A DNA stretch of 7,868 nucleotides, taken from positions 1-7,868 of the forward strand of contig JAJYKH010000114.1 of the NCBI GenBank assembly GCA_021788685.1, given 5' to 3'. Numbering within the stretch: position 1 is the first letter of the stretch; each line of letters begins with the position of its first letter. This document shows, one piece after another, positions 1 through 4,498 of this stretch. The notes beneath the pieces were generated by a model, which was given only the letters and a program-made list of their open reading frames with translations, searched no databases and was not told where the DNA came from. The position numbers were made by a program, and so were the translations under genes. Origin of the DNA: Deltaproteobacteria bacterium. Its GTDB lineage: Bacteria > Desulfobacterota > Desulfobulbia > Desulfobulbales > UBA5123.

Positions 1-49
1 GATGAAAGCCTAACCCCAAAAGAACGGCTTGACAGTTGTGGCTCATAGA

Positions 50-183
50 AGGTTGGAGGAGCGCTTCGCTTGAGGTTGGAGGCAGAACCTTTCGCCTTTG
101 CCTCCGACCTCAAACCTCCAACCTCCAACGCCTTTATTCTCTCGCCTTTGCCTCCAACCTCTAACCTCCAACCTCCAACGCCT
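50..183. repeat. Heptanucleotide (GGTTGGA-type) tandem repeat array
   Basis: Read on the minus strand, the stretch is built from seven-base units GGTTGGA / GGTTAGA / GGTTTGA. It also has a higher-order repeat: a 42-base block at 92-133 recurs at 142-183 with period 50 and only two differences (GACCTCAAAC versus AACCTCTAAC). On the plus strand further GGTTGGAGG units occur at 53-61 and 74-82, so the array is also inverted: bases 70-83 pair with 100-113 (13 of 14) around a 16-base loop. The array directly follows, and slightly overlaps, the polyferredoxin stop codon. There is no T-run after the hairpin, so it is not a standard terminator. Short heptameric repeats of this kind are known as dispersed intergenic repeats in several bacteria; the copy number in this genome cannot be judged here. 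Bases 1-49 show nothing I can assign. Confidence 0.85.
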
Positions 184-1541
184 CAAAAAATCACCACGAT
201 ATACGCCAGCAGCAGGCCCCAGATCAGCAGCGAAATCCCCAAAAATCTCCGGAACGGGACCAGCCCTTCGAAATCCTCCAGGCAGAAGCGCCAGAGGATG
301 TAGGTACCGGCCACGGCCCCGTTGAGCATGAAGAAGGCGGAGAGGACCTGGACCGGGAAGGCCGGGATGGCAAAGGCCAGCCGCTCCAGGGCGTGGGTCC
401 CGAGCTCGCGGCCCAGGGTGGGCAGGAAATCCCCCACCCCGGTGGCGAAGTACTCCATGCGGTAGACCAGCTCGCCGGTAAAGGCCATGGGCACGAAAAT
501 GGGCACCATGGGCGAGAAGCGGCCGAAGGAGGGGTCCTCGGTGATGCCGAACAGCCGGGAGCCGGCGCGGATGGCCCCCACGATCAGGAGAAAGCCCAGG
601 ACCAGCAGCAGGCTGAAGGCCGCGGCGTGCCACCCGCCCAACAGGGCGATCACCTGCTGATAGACGGGTTTTTCCCGAAGGAAGCGGGCGAGCTGGGAGC
701 CGATCAGGAAAGGCATGATGTAGGCGCAGGTGATGTAGCGCCCCTTGTTCCGGATGAGCTCCGAATAGGGATTGCGGAGGAGGAGCTGGGGCGAGTCGCG
801 ATCGCAGAGCGGCAGGCAGTGGCCGCACACCAGGCAGTGGAGGTTGTGCCGGACGTTGTAGGCGCCCAGGTAGACCGGGCAGCCCCGCTTGTCCTCCTTC
901 CCCTTCTGGCAGGCAAAAGTCTTGCAGCCCCGGCACTTGTCGTAGTTGGGCCGGAACTCGGTGATGGCAAGGGTGGCCGCCGCCCCGGAGATGCGGCCCA
1001 AGGGGCAGAGGTGCCGGCACCAGGCCTGGCCGGGGTAGAGCATGGCGAGAAAGGCCGCGCCCATGATGATGGAGAGCACCATCAGGGAGGTCCGGGAGGG
1101 CGACTGGTAGAGGCCGGCCACGATCTCGGTCCAGATGATGAGGGCCAGCAGGAAGACCGAGATGTAGACGCCGTGCTTCTTCAGGAACGGCGGCACGCTC
1201 CGGCCGAGGCTCAGCCCCTTGCGCTGGAGGAAGACGCCCAGGCCCGGAAACGGGCAGATGCCGCACCACATCCGCCCCACGAAGAACCAGCTGAGGACGA
1301 TGAAGGGCCACAGCAGCCCCCAGGTGAGGAACCCCGCCACATTGGCCCGGGGGTCCTGCGGCCCGAACAAGCCGGAGATGATCACCAGCACGAACAGGAT
1401 GTCGCCGCCGGTCCGCAGCACGGCGTAATGGTGACGGGCGGCCAGGAACCGGCGCAGGCCGGGGAAGATCCGGAACAGGTCGAGCCGTTCCGCTTCTTCG
1501 GTGGAGATGAGGCTTTTGAGGCCCTTGGTCCACCAGGTCAA
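183..1541 (-). CDS. NapH/NosR-like membrane polyferredoxin (4Fe-4S binding protein)
   Basis: An integral-membrane iron-sulfur protein of 452 residues, expected to carry electrons at the cytoplasmic membrane. Two juxtamembrane CxxxCP-type motifs, characteristic of the NapH/NosR/CcoG group, are at C93-C96 (WCGICP) and C175-C179 (CRHLCP). Two ferredoxin-like clusters follow: C203, C206, C211, C221 and C236, C239, C242, C246. The last Cys is followed by Asp rather than the usual Pro. Hydrophobic segments lie near 45-60, 72-90, 124-144, 151-168, 270-285, 305-322, 386-405 and 432-451. The start is TTG: an in-frame TAG (the protease stop codon) immediately precedes it, the next in-frame Met is residue 91, and GGAGGAGGT lies seven bases upstream. 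It is the second gene of an operon with the HtrA protease, with no gap between stop and start. The family is certain; the electron donor, acceptor and physiological role are not visible. Confidence 0.93.
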   Translation of the reverse strand: MTWWTKGLKSLISTEEAERLDLFRIFPGLRRFLAARHHYAVLRTGGDILFVLVIISGLFGPQDPRANVAGFLTWGLLWPFIVLSWFFVGRMWCGICPFPGLGVFLQRKGLSLGRSVPPFLKKHGVYISVFLLALIIWTEIVAGLYQSPSRTSLMVLSIIMGAAFLAMLYPGQAWCRHLCPLGRISGAAATLAITEFRPNYDKCRGCKTFACQKGKEDKRGCPVYLGAYNVRHNLHCLVCGHCLPLCDRDSPQLLLRNPYSELIRNKGRYITCAYIMPFLIGSQLARFLREKPVYQQVIALLGGWHAAAFSLLLVLGFLLIVGAIRAGSRLFGITEDPSFGRFSPMVPIFVPMAFTGELVYRMEYFATGVGDFLPTLGRELGTHALERLAFAIPAFPVQVLSAFFMLNGAVAGTYILWRFCLEDFEGLVPFRRFLGISLLIWGLLLAYIVVIF

Positions 1542-2666
1542 CTAGCCTACCTCCTCCAGCGTCACGGGGACCTCCAGGGTCCGCCCGTTGCGCTGGACGG
1601 TCAGGCGCACCGTCTCTCCCACCCGGTGGCGGTCCAGCTCGTCCCGGAACTCGTTGTAGCTCCTGACCGGTTTGCCGTTGATCGCGGTGATGATGTCCCC
1701 CAGCACGATCTGGCCGCCGAAATTGCTGATCCCCTGCAGCCCCGCCTTGGCGGCACTGGTGCCGGGATCGACCTTGACGATCAGGATGCCCTCGACCCCC
1801 AGCCGCGCGGCGATGCTGTCATCGGCCACGGCCACCCCCAGTCCGGGCTGGATGATCCGGCCGTATCGGATCAGCTCAGGCACCGCCCGGTTGATCTCGT
1901 CCACCGGGACCGCGAAGCCGATGCCGGCGCTCGCCCCGGACGGGCTGTAAATCGCGGTGTTCATGCCGATGAGCCGCCCGGCGCTGTCGAGCAGCGGCCC
2001 GCCCGAGTTGCCGGGGTTGATGGCGGCGTCGGTCTGGATCACCCCATGGATGGCCCGGCCGGTGACCGACTGGATCTCCCGCCCCAGGGCGCTCACGATG
2101 CCGCTGGTGATAGTCTGGTCGAGACCGAACGGGTTGCCGATGGCATATACCTTCTGCCCCACGAGAAGGTTTTCCGACTGCCCGACCATGATGGGGTGCA
2201 GCCGCTCGGGCGGGGCGCCGATCTGCAGCACCGCCAGGTCCTTGTCCGGGGCGACCCCGACTATCTTGGCCTTCCAGGTGGAGTGGTCGGCCAGGGTGAC
2301 CGTCACCTGGCTCGCGTTGTCGATGACGTGGTAGTTGGTGACGATCCGGCCCTGCCGGTCCCAGATGTACCCGGAGCCGGTCCCCTGGGGGATCTCGTAG
2401 ACGTTGAGGGAAAAGAGGTCCCGCCGCAGCTCCACATTGGTGATGTAGACCACCGACGGCGACACCCGCTGGAACAGCTCGATCACGCTCTTTTCGTCGG
2501 CCGCCAGGTCGCCGCGGGCCACCACCGGCCGGGGCGCCGCCTCGGCATCGCGTCCCTGCCTGGGATGGTCGAGATGCCACCAGAACCCGAGAACCAGGAG
2601 AGCCAGGATGATGATGAACGGCGGGAGCGACCACCGGGAGCGGAGGGCTGAAGAGGAATTGGCCAT
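1542..2666 (-). CDS. htrA: HtrA/Deg family serine protease, membrane-anchored, one PDZ domain
   Basis: A 374-residue trypsin-like (S1C) envelope protease expected to degrade or sense misfolded proteins outside the cytoplasmic membrane. A single hydrophobic anchor at about residues 15-30 (after an Arg-containing N-terminus) places the rest periplasmically. The catalytic triad is intact: His113 (TNYHV), Asp143 (PDKDLAVL) and Ser221 (NPGNSGGPL). One PDZ domain spans about 272-370, so the layout is DegS/HhoA-like rather than the two-PDZ DegP form. The region before the catalytic His (EIPQGTGSGYIWD) is typical of the family. The frame stays open a further 66 codons upstream, but that part crosses the likely promoter and has no protease character, so I chose the ATG at 2666; its ribosome-binding site is weak. 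First gene of the operon with the polyferredoxin. Family assignment is very secure; substrates are unknown. Confidence 0.96.
   Translation of the reverse strand: MANSSSALRSRWSLPPFIIILALLVLGFWWHLDHPRQGRDAEAAPRPVVARGDLAADEKSVIELFQRVSPSVVYITNVELRRDLFSLNVYEIPQGTGSGYIWDRQGRIVTNYHVIDNASQVTVTLADHSTWKAKIVGVAPDKDLAVLQIGAPPERLHPIMVGQSENLLVGQKVYAIGNPFGLDQTITSGIVSALGREIQSVTGRAIHGVIQTDAAINPGNSGGPLLDSAGRLIGMNTAIYSPSGASAGIGFAVPVDEINRAVPELIRYGRIIQPGLGVAVADDSIAARLGVEGILIVKVDPGTSAAKAGLQGISNFGGQIVLGDIITAINGKPVRSYNEFRDELDRHRVGETVRLTVQRNGRTLEVPVTLEEVG
1549..1557 (-). promoter_or_regulatory. Strong ribosome-binding site deciding a TTG start
   Basis: The minus strand reads GGAGGAGGT, then seven bases (AGGCTAG), then TTG. 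This near-perfect Shine-Dalgarno sequence lies within the last codons of the protease gene (encoding Leu-Glu-Glu-Val) and identifies the TTG at 1541 as the polyferredoxin start. Its position implies that ribosomes terminating on the protease message can re-initiate directly. Confidence 0.85.
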
Positions 2667-2753
2667 AGCAGTCTCGAGCCGGAAAAAGCGTGACGGCGAA
2701 TAACAGGTTGAAATGCCCAAGGTGCCATCAATGTTGATCTGCCTGCAAGCTGC

Positions 2754-2785
2754 AATATATAGCGTTGTTTTGCAGAGTCCGTCAA
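2754..2785 (-). promoter_or_regulatory. Likely sigma70 promoter of the htrA-polyferredoxin operon
   Basis: On the minus strand a TTGACG -35 (2785-2780) is followed after 18 bases by TATATATT (2761-2754), giving TATATA as the -10, or TATATT at a longer 20-base spacing. Transcription would start near 2747, leaving a leader of about 80 bases before the ATG at 2666. The promoter lies between the upstream terminator and the protease gene, as expected for an independent operon. This is a by-eye match without experimental support. Confidence 0.55.
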
Positions 2786-2841
2786 CCTCTTTGGCCCTTC
2801 CTCCACGCCAGAAGATGACCTGCCCTGGGACGGGAATGGAC

Positions 2842-2878
2842 AAAAAAAACGGGAATGCCCGCATGCGGCATTCCCGTT
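2842..2878 (-). terminator. Rho-independent terminator after the FmdB-family gene
   Basis: A perfect ten-base stem (CGGGAATGCC at 2850-2859 with GGCATTCCCG at 2867-2876) encloses a seven-base loop and extends by two A-T pairs. On the minus strand it is followed by eight T residues (2849-2842). It begins about 40 bases beyond the FmdB stop codon and separates that gene from the htrA operon. There is no comparable T-run on the plus side, so it works for minus-strand transcription. Confidence 0.93.
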
Positions 2879-2918
2879 CGGAACGGTTTCCGGCCGGACC
2901 GGCCGGAGCCGCTCACGC

Positions 2919-3137
2919 TCAGGAGAATCCCGAGCGGGATGAGCAGCCGGAGAGCGCCCCCGCGGGGATCTTGCTGCCCGAGGAGGAGGACGACAGGCGG
3001 TAGCTGGCGGCGGAGATCGTCTTTTTCACCTCCTTGCTGCCGCATTGCTTGCAAGCCACTTCCTCCGGGCTGGTGGAGCTCACCAGCGTCTCGAACAAGG
3101 TGTTGCACTTCTGGCAACGGAATTCATAGATCGGCAT
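2919..3137 (-). CDS. FmdB family zinc-ribbon protein
   Basis: A 72-residue protein starting MPIYEFRCQKCN, the signature opening of the FmdB/CxxC_CXXC_SSSS family. It has four metal-binding cysteines, C8, C11, C29 and C32, forming one zinc ribbon, followed by a Ser/Gly-rich tail. Family members are small putative regulatory or metal-binding proteins whose biochemical role is not settled. The ATG at 3137 is preceded by AGGAGG with a six-base spacer, an excellent ribosome-binding site. The gene appears monocistronic: a promoter candidate lies about 100 bases upstream and a strong terminator about 40 bases downstream. Length and sequence are normal for the family. Confidence 0.94.
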   Translation of the reverse strand: MPIYEFRCQKCNTLFETLVSSTSPEEVACKQCGSKEVKKTISAASYRLSSSSSGSKIPAGALSGCSSRSGFS

Positions 3138-3240
3138 CGTGTTCCTCCTGAATTGCGAATGGTTTCCTCCGGACCGGGACCTCGCCTGGCCGCTGACCCG
3201 GCCGAAGTGAAAGCATTTAATGAAAAGCTAAACTACTACC

Positions 3241-3269
3241 AATGTATGATCTCCCGGGCTTGTTGTCCA
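3241..3269 (-). promoter_or_regulatory. Candidate sigma70 promoter for the FmdB-family gene
   Basis: The minus strand has TGGACA (3269-3264), a 17-base spacer, and TACATT (3246-3241). The -35 differs from consensus at one base and the -10 at two. Transcription would start near 3234, giving a leader of about 97 bases. The surrounding AT-rich bases 3206-3250 stand out from the GC-rich background, as expected for a promoter. By-eye prediction only. Confidence 0.45.
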
Positions 3270-3368
3270 GGGAAAAACCTGAATTCGTGACGACGGCTTG
3301 AGCTCGTTGGACCGATCTCATTGAATCGATGCCTCATAGCACTGCGGCCGAGCCATGGCTTCACCCGT

Positions 3369-3476
3369 CGCCCTTCGGGGCGTTCGTCCGCACGCCATCT
3401 CCTTTGTCGGCAACCGTTCGATAGAGCTCACTCTAATCGAACGGTCCCTTCGCGGATCTGGCGCACGGACGAACGC
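3369..3476. repeat. Nested intergenic palindrome
   Basis: An outer inverted repeat pairs 3380-3397 with 3459-3476 (16 of 18 bases: GCGTTCGTCCGCACGCCA against TGGCGCACGGACGAACGC). Inside it, ACCGTTCGAT (3413-3422) pairs perfectly with ATCGAACGGT (3436-3445), continued by AGAG/CTCT around a CTCA loop with one bulged A. At the left flank CGCCC-TTCG-GGGCG (3369-3382) forms a separate very stable tetraloop hairpin that overlaps the outer arm. The unit begins about 60 bases past the stop codon of the SEC-C gene. There is no T-run, so it is not a canonical terminator, though it may block exonucleases. The rest of 3138-3537 shows only the promoter candidate above. Confidence 0.8.
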
Positions 3477-3537
3477 TCACGGATTCAGGCAAAGGGCGCG
3501 CCGGCCCGGTTGGCACGTGACGCCGCCTCCCGCCGGC

Positions 3538-4044
3538 TCAACCCTGGGTGGCCGGCTCCTGGCTGATGTGGATGTTCTTCAGAGTCTCGGGAGAAAACTT
3601 CTTCCGAATCTTCCGGATGGCGGATTGGATGCTGTGGGCCGGGTAGTCCTCGTGGACGGTGACCGCTTGGTCCTTGTAGGCGGTGGCCACGAATTTCTTG
3701 TCCCGGAAGGTGAAGCGGTGCGACCAGTTGACTTCGATGGTCTCCGCGCCCTCCTCCATTTCCACCTCGATCTTCTCTCCGCCCGAGGCGACCATCACCC
3801 CGTCCATGTCGGTGAGCTCGAGGAGCCAGGCATCGCCCGCCCCGGTGGCAAAGAGCACGAACACCCCCAGGTGGACCACCCTGGCTTCCTTTTTCGCGGC
3901 CGCCTCCTGGATCTTGGCCACTTCCGCGCGCAGGGACACCTGGGGCGCGGCCACCGCGCTCTCCTGCTGCTTGCCGTAACAGCATTTCTTGAACTTCTTG
4001 CCGCTGCCGCAGGGGCAGGGATCGTTTCTGCCGATTTTCGCCAT
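3538..4044 (-). CDS. SEC-C motif zinc-binding protein
   Basis: A 168-residue protein whose N-terminus MAKIGRNDPCPCGSGKKFKK is a textbook SEC-C motif: C10, C12, C21 and C22 bind zinc as in the tail of SecA. The remaining 140 or so residues, mixed alpha/beta in appearance with a charged stretch near 95-115, match no family I can name. In free-standing proteins the motif is thought to mediate binding to SecB-like partners or to the ribosome, but a function cannot be assigned here. I chose the ATG at 4044, which gives the family's usual MAKIGRNDPC opening; a GTG two codons upstream (4050) is possible. No convincing Shine-Dalgarno sequence or promoter is visible before either. The gene stands alone, bounded by repeat-rich spacers on both sides. 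Confidence 0.9.
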   Translation of the reverse strand: MAKIGRNDPCPCGSGKKFKKCCYGKQQESAVAAPQVSLRAEVAKIQEAAAKKEARVVHLGVFVLFATGAGDAWLLELTDMDGVMVASGGEKIEVEMEEGAETIEVNWSHRFTFRDKKFVATAYKDQAVTVHEDYPAHSIQSAIRKIRKKFSPETLKNIHISQEPATQG

Positions 4045-4116
4045 ATGCACCAGACCGGTTATTGATGTAAAGGTTGCCGGGCCCTTCCCGGCGTTTGCTT
4101 TCCAGTGCCCACCTCA

Positions 4117-4233
4117 GAAACGAGGATTTCGTTCGAGTGCAAGGCGCGAGGGAGCCTGGGAAGCGGAGCGTTCCTGTACGTGAGCATTTCCAGGCGACTG
4201 AGCAACGCAGCAATCGGGCGAAAAGACCGTTTC
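4117..4233. repeat. Long imperfect intergenic hairpin, probable dispersed repeat
   Basis: Bases 4117-4140 (starting GAAACG and ending GAGTGC) are an inverted match to 4210-4233 at 17 of 24 positions. A second stem inside pairs 4154-4162 (GCCTGGGAA) with 4186-4194 (TTTCCAGGC), with one G-T pair. The whole would fold as one long interrupted hairpin. It lies just upstream of the SEC-C gene, in a spacer of about 450 bases. From memory this type of sequence recurs in intergenic regions of Geobacter-like genomes, but I cannot confirm that here. Confidence 0.6.
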
Positions 4234-4259
4234 CGGATGGACATCTCTAATTACCCGGC

Positions 4260-4319
4260 GCCACCCGGTTTGTAAAGCCTTGCGAGCGGGACGAGCCGGA
4301 ATTCTGCCGGCCGGGTGGC
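4260..4319. repeat. Palindromic intergenic sequence, possible dispersed repeat
   Basis: GCCACCCGG (4260-4268) pairs perfectly with CCGGGTGGC (4311-4319) around 42 bases. A small competing stem, GCCGG (4295-4299) with CCGGC (4307-4311), lies in the interior. Translated on the plus strand the area reads AGILPAGWPQA, which resembles spurious peptides often annotated over dispersed palindromic repeats; that comparison is from memory. No gene is supported. Confidence 0.45.
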
Positions 4320-4352
4320 CCCAGGCCCGCCTTCAGCTTCGCCGGAACCTGC

Positions 4353-4408
4353 CTCGGTGTCAAGAGGCCCCTCAGGGTGAGGCCTTCACCAGTTTGTCCT
4401 GGCTGCAG
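4353..4408 (-). pseudogene. Duplicated 3' end of the penicillin-binding protein gene
   Basis: These 56 bases match 4480-4535, the true 3' end of the neighbouring gene, at 48 positions, offset by 127 bases. On the minus strand the copy encodes CSQDKLVKASP and a stop, against CSQDKVVKASP and a stop in the real gene. Five of the eight differences fall in coding bases: four are silent third-position changes and one is a conservative Val-to-Leu change. The match continues about 20 bases past the stop. Upstream in coding direction it is lost at a strong hairpin. The pattern suggests the last codons of a formerly complete tandem paralogue, now deleted, rather than a fresh duplication. Confidence 0.7.
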
Positions 4409-4414
4409 CGGAAG

Positions 4415-4469
4415 GTAGGGTCGCCGCGCGCACCATGCAAGCCTTTTCGGTGCGCACGGCCCTCCCTAC
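4415..4469. repeat. Strong REP-like hairpin between the two gene tails
   Basis: GTAGGG (4415-4420) pairs with CCCTAC (4464-4469) and GCGCACC (4428-4434) with GGTGCGC (4449-4455). The intervening GC-rich bases largely pair too, giving arms of about 20 bases and a 14-base loop. It lies 11 bases before the stop-side duplication of the penicillin-binding protein gene and about 30 bases past the real stop codon. It may serve as a transcript end or stabiliser, but lacks a U-tract on either strand. Size and shape resemble REP-type palindromes. Confidence 0.7.
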
Positions 4470-4498
4470 AGATTTATCGCTCGATGCCAAGAGGCGCC

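Noticed and set aside
29..34. Perfect TTGACA -35 hexamer on the plus strand
   Set aside because: There is no acceptable -10 at 16-18 bases (the bases there are GTTGGA), and no plus-strand gene follows.
393..2651. Long plus-strand open frame (752 codons) antisense to the protease and polyferredoxin
   Set aside because: Its translation is rich in Pro, Gly, Asp and Ala with no domain; it is the expected shadow of GC-rich genes whose minus-strand products carry clear catalytic and metal motifs.
2711..2730. Possible sigma54 promoter (TGGCACCTTGGGCA on the minus strand)
   Set aside because: The GG and GC elements are 8 rather than 10 bases apart, and the downstream half lacks TTGC.
2667..2864. 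N-terminal extension of the protease by 66 residues
   Set aside because: The added stretch lacks family similarity, crosses the best promoter, and would put the membrane anchor in an unusual place.
3380..3476. Integron attC-like recombination site
   Set aside because: The arms lack the RYYYAAC/GTTRRRY core sites, and there is no integrase or cassette array nearby.
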